Origin: Chloroflexota bacterium
GTDB taxonomy: Bacteria > Chloroflexota > Anaerolineae > Anaerolineales > Villigracilaceae
NCBI GenBank assembly: GCA_026390015.1
Contig: JAPLGS010000138.1
Span: forward strand, 19,145-83,144
Direction of reading: 5' to 3'
DNA length: 64,000 bases
Positions 43,309 through 52,512 of this stretch are shown in pieces. The notes under the pieces were generated by a model. It saw nothing but the letters and a program-made list of their open reading frames with translations, searched no databases and was not told the origin of the DNA. The position numbers were made by a program, and so were the translations under genes. Every line of letters begins with the position of its first letter. Within the stretch, counting starts at the first letter, position 1.

Positions 43309-44949
43309 ATGCCAAATAATTATGTAAAGATATTCGACACTACATTAAGAGATGGCGAACAGTCACCGGGCGCGACGATGACTTCCGCTGAAAAACTGGA
43401 AGTTGCCCGCTCGCTGGCGCGCATGGGTGTGGACATTATCCAAGCTGGATTCCCTGCTGCCTCACCGGACGATCTGGAAGCTGTCAGACGAATTGCTATC
43501 GAAGTGGGCAACCCGCCCAAAGCGGAGCCTGATGCGAAAGTCCCCACCATCACAGGCCTGGCGCGCGCAAATAAATCCGATATCGATAAAGCCTGGGAGG
43601 CTGTCAAAGATGCGCAGAAGCCGCGCATTCATACATTCCTCGCCACTTCGCCGATCCACATGAAGCACAAACTCAAGATGGATCCCGAAGAAGTGGTAAA
43701 CCGAGTTTCAGAGATGGTCGCGTATGCGCGGACCTTATGCGCGGATGTTGAATTCAGCCCCGAAGATGCGGGGCGCTCTGACCCTGAGTTTTTATATGTT
43801 GTTTTGGGCGAAGCGATCAAGTCTGGCGCGACAACGCTCAACATTCCCGACACGGTTGGCTACACCACGCCCGATGAATATTTTAAATTGATCGATGGTG
43901 TTATCAGGCACACGCCCGGCATGCACGATGGCATTACCGTTTCTGTGCATTGCCATGATGATCTTGGTATGGCAACCGCGAATGCTCTCGCTGGAATTCA
44001 GGCTGGCGCGCGTCAGGCTGAAGTGACCATCAACGGCATTGGCGAACGCGCGGGCAATACATCGCTCGAAGAAGTTGTGATGACGCTCAAGACCCGCCAT
44101 CCGATTTTCAATCTTGAAACTGGAATCGAAACGCAGCAGCTTTCGCGCGTCAGTAAATTGGTCAGCAATTATACGGGTATTGTTGTTCAGCCGAACAAAG
44201 CCATTGTTGGCGCGAACGCATTTGCGCATGAAGCGGGCATTCATCAGGATGGAATGCTCAAACATCAGGCTACGTATGAGATCATGCGCCCCGAAGATGT
44301 CGGCGTCAATCAAACTACATTGGTGATGGGTAAACATTCTGGCCGCGCCGCATTGCGCGCGCGTCTCGCCGTTATGGGACATTCGCTCGACGAAGCCGAA
44401 CTCGATAAAGCATTTGTGCGTTTCAAAGAATTAGCCGACCGCAAGAAGGTTATCACAGATGCCGATCTCGAAGCCGTGATCGCCGACGAATTCTATCGTC
44501 CGCGTGATGTGTATTATCTCGAAGGCTTGCAAGTTTCATGCGGCACGCTCGGCATGCCGACTGCCACCGTCCGTTTGCGCGGACCTGACCGCACCGTTTA
44601 CAACTTCGCTTCGATGGGCACCGGCCCCGTCGACGCGACATACAAAGCCATCGACGCCATTGTCAAAACGCCGTGCAAACTTCTCGAGTTCAATATTCAC
44701 GCCATCACCGCAGGCATTGACGCGCTCGGCGAAGTGACTGTCCGCATTCAAAGCGATGGCAGCGGTGACACAAAAATGGACGCGCAAAGTGAACTCGAAT
44801 ATGCGCGCGTCTATGGCGGTCACGGCGCGGATATGGATATCATCGTCGCCAGCGCAAAGGCGTATATCAACGCGCTCAATAAATTGATCATCGCTAAAAC
44901 TGAAGGCGTGCAGCCCGTGCATAATGATTTTGGCGTCATGCTTGGATAG
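43309..44949 (+). CDS. leuA: 2-isopropylmalate synthase
   Basis: The 546-residue first enzyme of leucine synthesis joins acetyl-CoA with 2-oxoisovalerate. It shows [53 protein letters not shown] and the GKHSGRAAL linker. A full C-terminal LeuA dimer domain (about 420-546) suggests leucine feedback. ATG 43309 follows AAAGGAGATTCTT. Confidence 0.96.
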   Translation: MPNNYVKIFDTTLRDGEQSPGATMTSAEKLEVARSLARMGVDIIQAGFPAASPDDLEAVRRIAIEVGNPPKAEPDAKVPTITGLARANKSDIDKAWEAVKDAQKPRIHTFLATSPIHMKHKLKMDPEEVVNRVSEMVAYARTLCADVEFSPEDAGRSDPEFLYVVLGEAIKSGATTLNIPDTVGYTTPDEYFKLIDGVIRHTPGMHDGITVSVHCHDDLGMATANALAGIQAGARQAEVTINGIGERAGNTSLEEVVMTLKTRHPIFNLETGIETQQLSRVSKLVSNYTGIVVQPNKAIVGANAFAHEAGIHQDGMLKHQATYEIMRPEDVGVNQTTLVMGKHSGRAALRARLAVMGHSLDEAELDKAFVRFKELADRKKVITDADLEAVIADEFYRPRDVYYLEGLQVSCGTLGMPTATVRLRGPDRTVYNFASMGTGPVDATYKAIDAIVKTPCKLLEFNIHAITAGIDALGEVTVRIQSDGSGDTKMDAQSELEYARVYGGHGADMDIIVASAKAYINALNKLIIAKTEGVQPVHNDFGVMLG

Positions 44950-44954
44950 CCATA

Positions 44955-45095
44955 AAACCCGGTGGTTGAGTAGCTGCGAAGCAGCGTATCGAAACCACCA
45001 GTGAATGAGAAAACTACCATTATAAAAAAATTTTTGTAATCTGTTGGTTTCGATACGGGCGAGAAAATCTTCGCCCTACTCAACCAACGGTGTAG
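44955..45095. repeat. Pair of hairpin repeats after leuA
   Basis: First hairpin: GGTGGTTGAGTAG with CTGC-gaa-GCAG and CGTATCGAAACCACC. Second, about 45045-45092: GGTTTCGATACGGGCGA with TTCGCCCTACTCAACCA. The two are inverted relative to each other. Similar 'ggtttcgatacg...ctactcaacc' repeats occur in other bacteria as dispersed elements. Confidence 0.7.
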
Positions 45096-45116
45096 CTAAA
45101 AAAAGGAGAAATTACC

Positions 45117-45290
45117 ATGACCACTCAAGACGAAGATCAGGACATTGTCTACTCCTCGGCATACAACCCGTTCCCCGAACCGCAGACCATTCCCTCTGGC
45201 TGGGACACAAGCGGATTCTTTTCCACGCCCGAGCCCGCTTCTACTCAAGCGGCAAATGATTCCGCTGATAGCGAATCTTACTCATCGTAA
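45117..45290 (+). CDS. 57-residue protein in the leu operon, function unknown
   Basis: MTTQDEDQDIVYSSAYNPFP continues EPQTIPSGWDTSGFFSTPEP and an Ser/Asp-rich tail. It is acidic and probably disordered. AAAAGGAG lies 9 nt before the ATG, a better ribosome site than leuC has, and the stop is 15 nt before leuC. It may aid translation of leuC by coupling, or be a regulatory peptide. No family is recognised. Confidence 0.55.
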   Translation: MTTQDEDQDIVYSSAYNPFPEPQTIPSGWDTSGFFSTPEPASTQAANDSADSESYSS

Positions 45291-45305
45291 TTCGTAAATC
45301 AAAAT

Positions 45306-46709
45306 ATGCCTAAAACTCTCTTTGACAAAATTTGGGAATCGCACGTTGTTGCAGAACAGCATGAATCCCCCGCAGTCCTTTACATTGACTTGCATCTCGT
45401 GCATGAAGTCACATCTCCGCAAGCCTTCACGGGCCTGCGTCAGCGCGGACTGAAAGTTCGCCGTCCTGAAAAAACTCTCGCTACCATGGATCATTCCATC
45501 CCGACGACTCCCATCGATGTGCCCATCGCCGATGCAATGGCCGCCGCGCAGATCAAGCAGATGGAAACCAACGCCGCTGAATTTGGAATCACACTGCACG
45601 GCATGACCAGTCCGCACCGCGGGATTGTGCATGTCATCGGACCTGAACTTGGACGCACCCAACCCGGCATGACCATCGTCTGCGGCGACAGTCACACCGC
45701 CACACACGGCGCGTTCGGTGCGCTGGCTTTCGGCATCGGCACCTCTGAAGTGGAGCATGTTCTCGCGACTCAATGTTTGCTTCAAAATAAACCAAAGACT
45801 TACGAAGTCCGCGTGAATGGGACATTGTCACAAGGCGTTTCCGCCAAGGATATTATTCTCGCCTTGATCGCCCGGATCGGCGTCGGCGGGGGGACGGGGC
45901 ACGTCTTTGAATTCACAGGCGAAGCCATCCGCGGCTTGACAATGGAACAGCGCATGACCATCTGCAACATGTCTATTGAAGGCGGCGCGCGCGCGGGTAT
46001 GATCGCTCCCGATGAAGTGACCTTTGAATATCTCAAAGGCCGCGAAGCATCCCCCAAAGGCGCGGATTGGGACAAGGCTGTTGCGTACTGGAAAACATTA
46101 CCGAGTGACGAAGGCGCAACCTATGACAAGTCCATCACACTTGAAGCCTCCGAACTTGAGCCGATGATCACCTACGGCACAAATCCCGGCATGGGTATGA
46201 AGATCACGGATCGAGTGCCCACTATAGAATCATATACTGAACCTTCCCAAAAAGCCGCCTTCGAAAAAGCATTGATCTACATGGGACTTGAAGCTGGTCA
46301 ATCCCTGCTCGGCAAAAAAGTGGATGTGGTTTTCATCGGTAGTTGTACCAACTCACGTATCTCTGACTTGCGAATCGCCGCTGCAATGCTCAAAGGAAAT
46401 AAAGTTGCTGAAGGACTTCGTCTTATGATTGTCCCCGGTTCGCAAGATGTGAAAAAGCAGGCAGAGCAGGAAGGCCTCGATAAGATATTTAAAGAAGCTG
46501 GCGCAGAATGGCGTGAAGCAGGCTGCTCGTTATGCATTAGCATGAACGGGGACTTCGTTCCTTCTGGACAATACGCAGTCTCTACAAGCAATCGCAATTT
46601 TGAAGGCCGTCAGGGAAAAGGTTCGCGTACTTTCTTAGTTAGTCCAGTTACTGCTGCTGCCACGGCGATAAATGGTGTAGTAACTGACCCTCGCACTATC
46701 TTAGAATAA
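45306..46709 (+). CDS. leuC: 3-isopropylmalate dehydratase, large subunit
   Basis: The 467-residue aconitase-family subunit begins [15 protein letters not shown]. Cluster Cys are in [14 protein letters not shown] and in [12 protein letters not shown]; the substrate loop has [20 protein letters not shown]. It isomerises isopropylmalate together with LeuD. There is no evident Shine-Dalgarno, which fits coupling to orf57. An HNH gene on the other strand separates it from leuD. Confidence 0.96.
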   Translation: MPKTLFDKIWESHVVAEQHESPAVLYIDLHLVHEVTSPQAFTGLRQRGLKVRRPEKTLATMDHSIPTTPIDVPIADAMAAAQIKQMETNAAEFGITLHGMTSPHRGIVHVIGPELGRTQPGMTIVCGDSHTATHGAFGALAFGIGTSEVEHVLATQCLLQNKPKTYEVRVNGTLSQGVSAKDIILALIARIGVGGGTGHVFEFTGEAIRGLTMEQRMTICNMSIEGGARAGMIAPDEVTFEYLKGREASPKGADWDKAVAYWKTLPSDEGATYDKSITLEASELEPMITYGTNPGMGMKITDRVPTIESYTEPSQKAAFEKALIYMGLEAGQSLLGKKVDVVFIGSCTNSRISDLRIAAAMLKGNKVAEGLRLMIVPGSQDVKKQAEQEGLDKIFKEAGAEWREAGCSLCISMNGDFVPSGQYAVSTSNRNFEGRQGKGSRTFLVSPVTAAATAINGVVTDPRTILE

Positions 46710-46711
46710 CT

Positions 46712-47428
46712 TTAAAGATAGTCAATTTGCTTGTTGTTCTTTTTACTGTTACAACGAGCACATAACGGTTGAACATTATCAATTGAATCTGTGCCACCCT
46801 TGGTTAAAGGAATAACATGGTCGCGAGTTAACCGAATTTCAGGTTCTCGTTTTCCACAGCATAGGCATTTGTAATCATAGAATGCTTTCAAGGATTGCCA
46901 TTCCTTATCTGTGTGAGAGCCTTCTGCTGCCAATTTTCTTGCGCGGCGAATATTTGTGAATAATGTTAATTTGTCGCGATTTTCTTTTCCGTACTCTCGT
47001 TGATAGGCATTGCGCTCCTCGGCGTATTTGTCACGAGACTTTCGACCGATTTCGCGATAGTGTTCCAAGTCCGTTTGGCGACGTTCTCGTGCTTTGGCGT
47101 TTATATTCTCACGGTGCGTTTCACGATATTTACGAAGCGCTTCCTCATATTTCTCAGGATGTGCTTTTTGATGGGCACGTTTTAGTTCGCGAATATGATC
47201 TTGTTTTTTTGCAACACGATCGCGTTGCTTTTGGCGATGTGTTTCAGGGTCAGAAGCCCATTTGGCTCGATCTTGAGCGTTTAAACAATCTTTACAACGA
47301 GCTTTGTAGCCATCGCCGACAGATATACCTAGCAATCTGCGTCGATGAAACTCAGTCAAAGGTTTCCACCCGCAATCAGGATTTGCACAGATTTTTCCCG
47401 CAGTATCGTTTTGATACACGATCGCCAT
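46712..47428 (-). CDS. HNH endonuclease inserted antisense in the leu operon
   Basis: The 238-residue protein has an N-terminal zinc knuckle (KICANPDC and ARCKDC). A long, highly charged helical middle part follows ([20 protein letters not shown] and similar repeats). The C-terminal HNH nuclease reads [43 protein letters not shown]. It lies between leuC and leuD on the opposite strand, ending 2 nt after leuC. Free-standing HNH genes of this kind behave as selfish homing genes. It has its own minus-strand transcription and could interfere with the operon. Confidence 0.9.
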   Translation of the reverse strand: MAIVYQNDTAGKICANPDCGWKPLTEFHRRRLLGISVGDGYKARCKDCLNAQDRAKWASDPETHRQKQRDRVAKKQDHIRELKRAHQKAHPEKYEEALRKYRETHRENINAKARERRQTDLEHYREIGRKSRDKYAEERNAYQREYGKENRDKLTLFTNIRRARKLAAEGSHTDKEWQSLKAFYDYKCLCCGKREPEIRLTRDHVIPLTKGGTDSIDNVQPLCARCNSKKNNKQIDYL

Positions 47429-47498
47429 TGTCCACTCCTTGGACGAAAATGTAAGAGATGAAAATAAGTATAAACTAATTTTTAAAGAAGGAAAACTT

Positions 47499-48080
47499 AT
47501 GGCTCAATTCACAACATTAACTTCCCGCGTACTCCCTCTGCCTGTCAACGACATTGACACGGATCAGATCATCCCCGCACGCTTTCTCAAAGCGACCGAC
47601 AAAAAGGGCATGGGCGACAATCTCTTTGCCGACTGGCGTTATAACGCTGACGGTTCTCCCAAAGCAGACTTCATCCTCAACCAGCCCAACTCACAGGGTG
47701 CACAAATTCTATTGGCTGGTGACAACTTCGGCTGCGGTTCGAGCCGCGAGCACGCTCCCTGGGCGCTAACTGGTTTCGGCTTCAAAGCCGTCATTTCCAC
47801 ATCCTTCGCAGATATCTTCCGCAATAACTCTCTCAAGAATGGACTCATCCCGATCATCGTGGACGAAGCGACTCACAAAATGTTATTTGACCTCGTCGAA
47901 GAAATTCCGAATGCCGAAGTCACAGTTGATCTTGCGTCGCAGACTCTTATCCTGCCGAATGGCACAGTGAATTTCCCGATCGACCCGTTCAACAAAACCT
48001 GTTTGCTCAATGGCGTGGATGAGCTTGGCTACATCCTCGGATTTGAAAAAGAAATTTTTGCCTTTGAAAATAGACCGTAG
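47499..48080 (+). CDS. leuD: 3-isopropylmalate dehydratase, small subunit
   Basis: The 193-residue partner of LeuC begins [20 protein letters not shown]. The family block [17 protein letters not shown] and [17 protein letters not shown] are intact. ATG 47499 follows AGAAGGAAAACTT. The displaced 70 nt upstream suggests the HNH insertion left the ribosome site intact. The stop lies in an inverted repeat. Confidence 0.95.
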   Translation: MAQFTTLTSRVLPLPVNDIDTDQIIPARFLKATDKKGMGDNLFADWRYNADGSPKADFILNQPNSQGAQILLAGDNFGCGSSREHAPWALTGFGFKAVISTSFADIFRNNSLKNGLIPIIVDEATHKMLFDLVEEIPNAEVTVDLASQTLILPNGTVNFPIDPFNKTCLLNGVDELGYILGFEKEIFAFENRP

Positions 48081-48116
48081 ACCACAGACCATGGATGGTG
48101 CACTCACGGTCTACGG
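48075..48116. repeat. Inverted repeat at the leuD-cimA junction
   Basis: CCGTAGACC (48075-48083) and GGTCTACGG (48108-48116). The leuD stop codon is in the left arm. A related 'ggtctacggtc' stretch fills the ilvD-ilvB gap (39687-39742). Confidence 0.65.
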
Positions 48117-48146
48117 CCAATCATCCATTGTCAAAAAAGAGAAACC

Positions 48147-49703
48147 ATGACAAAAATACAAATCTACGATACAACTCTCCGCGATGGTACGCAGTCTGAA
48201 GGCTTCACGCTTTCAGCCAACGACAAAGTCCGCGTGGCGCAGCATCTCGATGATTTCGGTGTGGCTTTCATAGAAGGCGGTTGGCCTGGCTCGAATCCGA
48301 AGGATGTTGAATTCTTTGAGCGCGCGCGCGACATGCAATGGAAGAACGCGCTTATCGCGGCGTTCGGCTCCACCTGCCGCGTGAAAGGCGGCCCCGAAGG
48401 TGATGCCAACATCAAAGCTCTGCTCGATTCCAATACGCCAGTTTGCACCATCTTTGGCAAAACCTGGACTCTGCACGTAAAGGAAGTTTTGCAAACCACG
48501 CCCGAAGATAATCTTCGTATCATTGAACAATCTGTCGCGTATCTCAAATCCAATAATAAGCGTGTCATTTATGATGCCGAACATTTCTTTGACGGCTATA
48601 AAGCGGATTCATCTTATGCGTTGGAAACTCTGCAGGCCGCGATTCGCGGTGGAGCGGAAACTGTAATCTTATGTGATACCAACGGCGGTACATTGCCCTG
48701 GGAAGTGGAACGCATCCTCCGTGAACTCAAGCTGGTCATAAAAACCCCATTTGGAATCCATACCCATAACGACGGCGAATGTGCCGTCGTCAACTCGTTG
48801 ACAGCGGTGCGCGAAGGCGCAATGCAAGTGCAAGGCACGATCAACGGCGTCGGCGAACGCTGCGGAAATGCCAATCTTATTTCCATCATGGCTGATCTCG
48901 AACTCAAGATGGGATATGAATGTTTACCAAAAGGAAACATCCGCAAGTTATATGATCTTTCGCATTTTGTCGCGGAGGTTGCCAACATCACGCCCGATGA
49001 ACATTTGCCTTTCGTGGGTAAATCTGCATTCGCGCATAAAGGCGGAGTGCATGTCGCCGCGATGAGACGCAGCGCGCAATCCTATCAACACATTGAACCA
49101 GAACTCGTCGGCAACAAAATGCGCGTGGTGGTCTCTGACCTCTCAGGCCGCGGCAACTTACTCAGCAAAGCCGAAGAACACGGCGTGGAAGTGGAAGGCG
49201 AAGAAGTCGTCGGCGTGCTCAATGAAGTTAAGGAACTCGAAGCGCGCGGCTTTTCATTTGAAGCTGCCGAAGCCTCGGTCACCATCATGTTGAAGCGGCA
49301 GGAATACGGTTATAAACCTCCGTTTGAATTGATAGACTTTTTCGTCAATGTTGAACATCGTGATAAGCGCGGAATTTTTGCTGAAGCCATGGTCAAAGTC
49401 CGCGTGCAGGGTGAGGTGCTGCACACTGCCGCTGAAGGCAATGGCCCCGTCAACGCAATGGACAATGCCTTGCGCAAAGCGCTGATTGGTTATTATCCGC
49501 AAGTCGCGAAATTCCATCTCTCCGATTACAAAGTCCGCATTCTTGATTCAGATCACGGAACCGAAGCCATCACGCGTGTATTGATCGACACTCGTAATAG
49601 CACAAGCCGCTGGAGCACTGTCGGCGCGAGCACGAATATTATCGAAGCAAGTTGGCGTGCGCTGGCTGATTCAGTGGAATACGGGCTGATGGTGGCGCAT
49701 TAA
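48147..49703 (+). CDS. cimA: (R)-citramalate synthase
   Basis: The 518-residue LeuA-like enzyme has YDTTLRDGTQSEGFTLSAND, FIEGGWPGSNPKDVEFF, HTHNDGECAVVNSLTAVREG, GTINGVGERCGNANL and a C-terminal regulatory domain. The GTQSEG and GGWPGSNPKD wording is typical of the CimA group, which joins acetyl-CoA with pyruvate and gives isoleucine precursors without threonine deaminase. LeuCD and LeuB can process the product. No ilvA is seen in the window, in line with this route. Confidence 0.9.
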   Translation: MTKIQIYDTTLRDGTQSEGFTLSANDKVRVAQHLDDFGVAFIEGGWPGSNPKDVEFFERARDMQWKNALIAAFGSTCRVKGGPEGDANIKALLDSNTPVCTIFGKTWTLHVKEVLQTTPEDNLRIIEQSVAYLKSNNKRVIYDAEHFFDGYKADSSYALETLQAAIRGGAETVILCDTNGGTLPWEVERILRELKLVIKTPFGIHTHNDGECAVVNSLTAVREGAMQVQGTINGVGERCGNANLISIMADLELKMGYECLPKGNIRKLYDLSHFVAEVANITPDEHLPFVGKSAFAHKGGVHVAAMRRSAQSYQHIEPELVGNKMRVVVSDLSGRGNLLSKAEEHGVEVEGEEVVGVLNEVKELEARGFSFEAAEASVTIMLKRQEYGYKPPFELIDFFVNVEHRDKRGIFAEAMVKVRVQGEVLHTAAEGNGPVNAMDNALRKALIGYYPQVAKFHLSDYKVRILDSDHGTEAITRVLIDTRNSTSRWSTVGASTNIIEASWRALADSVEYGLMVAH

Positions 49704-49713
49704 ATTAAAATTC

Positions 49714-49804
49714 TCGTCTTTGCGAGAAGGGTGCTCTTCCCGACGAAGCAATCTCTGTCATCGTGTAGGAGATTGCTTCGGGCAAAGAACGCCTTCGCAA
49801 TGAC
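49714..49804. repeat. REP-like inverted repeat at the cimA-leuB junction
   Basis: GAAGCAATCTC (49745-49755) and GAGATTGCTTC (49769-49779) are nested in ctcgtctttgcgagaagg and ccttcgcaatgacg arms. This wording is familiar as a dispersed intergenic repeat in many bacterial genomes. Confidence 0.7.
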
Positions 49805-49821
49805 GAAAAAAGGAATATACA

Positions 49822-50880
49822 TTGAAAGCAAAAATCACTCTCCTCTCCGGCGATGGCATCGGACCTGAAGTGGTCGCAGAAGCCATGCGCGTGCTGGACT
49901 TCATTGCCAGTAAATATAATCACACTTTCGAATTTAAGGAACGCCTGATGGGCGGTTGTTCGATCGATAAATATGGTTCATCACTCACTGATGAAACTCT
50001 CGCCGATTGCCAATCAGCGGACGCGGTTTTGCTGGGCGCAGTGGGCGGTCCCAAATGGGATGACCCCGCTGCGAAAGACCGCCCCGAGCGCGGACTGCTC
50101 GCCTTGCGAAAAGGTCTTGGCGTCTTTGCAAATTTGCGTCCAGTCAAAGTTCATCCTGCGCTGATGGAATGGTCACCGCTTAAACCTGAGAAACTGCAGG
50201 GCGTGGATATTCTTGTCGTGCGCGAGCTCACTGGTGGACTATACTTCGGCTGGCCCAAAGGACGCGACATCAAAGATGGCCGCGAGCGTGCTGTGGACAC
50301 GCTTGAATATTATGATTATGAAATTCGACGTGTAATGGAACTGGCTTTCAAACTGGCGAAAGGCCGCAAGAAAAAAGTGACTTCCGTCGATAAAGCCAAC
50401 GTGTTAGAGTCATCGCGCTTGTGGCGTCAGATCGCGACCAAAGTTGGCGCGGAGAATCCCGACGTGGAACTCGATCATATGCTCGTAGATACCGCATCCA
50501 TGCGGTTGATCACTGGTCCTGCGTGGATGGATGTGATCGTCACTGAAAACATGTTCGGTGATATTCTCACAGACGAGGCGTCGGTTTTGGCAGGGTCAAT
50601 GGGAATGCTGCCCTCTGCCAGTTTGGGCGAATCAACTGTCGGTTTGTACGAACCGATCCACGGGTCTGCGCCAGATATCGCAGGCAAGGGAATCGCAAAT
50701 CCGATCGGCACGATCCTCTCATCCGCAATGTTGTTACGTTATTCATTAAAGCTGGCAGACGAAGCAGCGGACATCGAAAAAGCTGTTGAAGAAACGATTA
50801 CCAATGGCGCGCGTACTGCGGACATTGGCGGAAAGTTAACTACCCGTCAGATGGCGGATAAAATTATAAAAAGGATGTAA
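49822..50880 (+). CDS. leuB: 3-isopropylmalate dehydrogenase
   Basis: The 352-residue NAD-dependent decarboxylating dehydrogenase begins [20 protein letters not shown]. The core shows [24 protein letters not shown], the metal motif [20 protein letters not shown] and [18 protein letters not shown]. The start is TTG 49822 behind AAAGGAATATACA; there is no ATG nearby. Confidence 0.96.
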   Translation: MKAKITLLSGDGIGPEVVAEAMRVLDFIASKYNHTFEFKERLMGGCSIDKYGSSLTDETLADCQSADAVLLGAVGGPKWDDPAAKDRPERGLLALRKGLGVFANLRPVKVHPALMEWSPLKPEKLQGVDILVVRELTGGLYFGWPKGRDIKDGRERAVDTLEYYDYEIRRVMELAFKLAKGRKKKVTSVDKANVLESSRLWRQIATKVGAENPDVELDHMLVDTASMRLITGPAWMDVIVTENMFGDILTDEASVLAGSMGMLPSASLGESTVGLYEPIHGSAPDIAGKGIANPIGTILSSAMLLRYSLKLADEAADIEKAVEETITNGARTADIGGKLTTRQMADKIIKRM

Positions 50881-50892
50881 GGAGAAATTATC

Positions 50893-51813
50893 ATGGGAAT
50901 GGAATCGAAATTTGTGTGGATGAACGGCGATCTTGTGCCGTTTGAAAAAGCGACCATGCACGTGCTGACCCCCGCCATTCATTACGGCGCTGCTGTGTTC
51001 GAAGGCATTCGCGCATATGATACGCCGAAGGGTCCCGCTGTCTTTCGCCTAACTGACCACGCGGAACGTTTGCTTGATTCAGCGCGCGTCTTTGGCTTCC
51101 GCACTTTGCCGTGGACAACGGAAGATGTTGTGAAGGCAATCAAAGACACTGTCAGAGCCAACGGATTCAAGGACTGCTACATTCGTCCGCTTTTGTATTT
51201 GGATGGCGGCGGTTGGAACTTGAACGTGGACAACGGCAAACCGTCGCTGGCAATTGCCGCATGGGAGTGGGGCAACTACCTCGGCGAAGAAGCGATGGCA
51301 AAAGGCATTCGCGCCAACATCTCATCGTTCACGCGTCATCATCCGAACGTGTTGATGACCAAGGCTAAGATTTCTGGAAATTATGCAAATAGTTTTCTTG
51401 CCAAGACCGAATCCGAGCGGCTGGGATTTCAGGAAGCCATCATGCTCGATCCGCAGGGATATGTAGCCGAATGTACAGGCGAGAATCTTTTCATGGTGCG
51501 TCACGGCAAGATCATCACGCCGTCCACTGCGCCTGTGTTGGAAGGTGTGACACGTCATTCGATTCATACGATCGCGCAGGATTTGGGCTATCGCATTCTT
51601 GAACAACCCATTTCACGTGACCAGCTTTATATCGCGGATGAAGTCTTCGTGTGCGGAACCGCTGCCGAGTGTATTGGCCTGAGCGAAATTGATTTCCGCA
51701 CCATTGGCGATGGGAAGACTGGCCCCACTACAAGGAAGATTCAAAATATTTATCACGAAGCCATTCGCGGAAAACTTCCGCAGTATGAGTCGTGGTGTGA
51801 GTATGTGGGATAA
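50893..51813 (+). CDS. ilvE: Branched-chain amino acid aminotransferase
   Basis: The 306-residue fold-type IV PLP enzyme has HYGAAVFEGIRAYDTPKGP, the PLP lysine in TKAKISGNYANS, EAIMLDPQGYVAECTGENLF and EVFVCGTAAE. It makes Val, Ile and Leu from their keto acids. It starts 12 nt after leuB and ends the operon at a strong hairpin. Confidence 0.95.
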   Translation: MGMESKFVWMNGDLVPFEKATMHVLTPAIHYGAAVFEGIRAYDTPKGPAVFRLTDHAERLLDSARVFGFRTLPWTTEDVVKAIKDTVRANGFKDCYIRPLLYLDGGGWNLNVDNGKPSLAIAAWEWGNYLGEEAMAKGIRANISSFTRHHPNVLMTKAKISGNYANSFLAKTESERLGFQEAIMLDPQGYVAECTGENLFMVRHGKIITPSTAPVLEGVTRHSIHTIAQDLGYRILEQPISRDQLYIADEVFVCGTAAECIGLSEIDFRTIGDGKTGPTTRKIQNIYHEAIRGKLPQYESWCEYVG

Positions 51814-51823
51814 AGAAATAAAA

Positions 51824-51859
51824 ACTGAAGAGACGCGTCGAGAGGCGCGTTTCTTCAGT
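51824..51859 (+). terminator. Terminator of the ilv-leu operon
   Basis: ACTGAAGAGACGCG and CGCGTTTCTTCAGT form a long stem with a small mismatch. The T-tract is short. Confidence 0.65.
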
Positions 51860-51979
51860 GCCGGTGAGTAGTACTTGAATCAAGGCAACCATAGTGGCTT
51901 CGAGTGCTTTCCCGATGAATTACAAATTTGCATTGACATTCCCAAATGCCTCAGGTAGAATACTGTTCGCCTTGAGTTT

Positions 51980-52052
51980 GGGCCTGTAGCGCAGTTGGGA
52001 GCGCGCCTCAATCGCACTGAGGAGGTCAGGGGTTCGAATCCCCTCAGGTCCA
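51980..52052 (+). tRNA. tRNA-Ala (anticodon CGC)
   Basis: 73 nt with acceptor GGGCCTG/CAGGTCC, anticodon stem CCTCA/TGAGG around loop ATCGCAC (anticodon CGC) and T arm GGTTCGAATCC. No CCA is encoded. Confidence 0.93.
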
Positions 52053-52124
52053 CTTGGCAGGGATCAGTAATCAGTCACTATCCTTGATAACTGGTTACCG
52101 TTTAACAACTGATTATTGAAATAT

Positions 52125-52197
52125 GGGCCCATAGCGCAGTTGGGAGCGCGTCTCAATGGCATTGAGAAGGTCGAGGGTTCGAATCCCTCTGGGTCCA
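52125..52197 (+). tRNA. tRNA-Ala (anticodon GGC)
   Basis: 73 nt, acceptor GGGCCCA/TGGGTCC, anticodon stem TCTCA/TGAGA around loop ATGGCAT (anticodon GGC). Very similar in body to the first tRNA-Ala, 72 nt downstream of it. Confidence 0.93.
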
Positions 52198-52209
52198 CAA
52201 ATAAATTAA

Positions 52210-52470
52210 AAGTCATGGCAGGAGTAGTAGGTCAACCCGTCAGCGAGTTGGGAAATGGGCAATGCCTAGGTGAGAGCCCAACACCAGTGTCAACGGGACA
52301 CTTCAGACCGAACTCGCCTGTTTCTCGCAAGAGGACTTCGCTGGTGAATATTGTAGTCAGCGACGGGAAAGCCCGTTATAGCAACAAAGTGACGTTAGTT
52401 GTCTAACGTAATTTGGGTGGTACCGCGGAGTGTTCCTTCGTCCCTGTTTGTGGATGAAGGAATTTTTGTT
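52210..52470 (+). promoter_or_regulatory. T-box leader of leuS
   Basis: Stem I elements (AGCGAGTTGGG, GGTGAGAGCCCAAC) are followed by a specifier region GAACTCGCC with a CTC leucine codon. The T-box bulge TGGGTGGTACCGCG lies at about 52414-52427, and a terminator hairpin TTCCTTCGTCC/GGATGAAGGAA with TTTTTG at 52433-52470. Uncharged tRNA-Leu would stabilise the antiterminator and switch leuS on. Confidence 0.92.
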
Positions 52471-52512
52471 TAATCAACCTTCAAACTTGAAGTTGAAATT
52501 AATGAGGAAAGA

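Noticed and set aside
52116..52406. Open frame over tRNA-Ala and the T-box leader
   Set aside because: It reads through a tRNA gene and a structured RNA leader, so it is not a protein gene.
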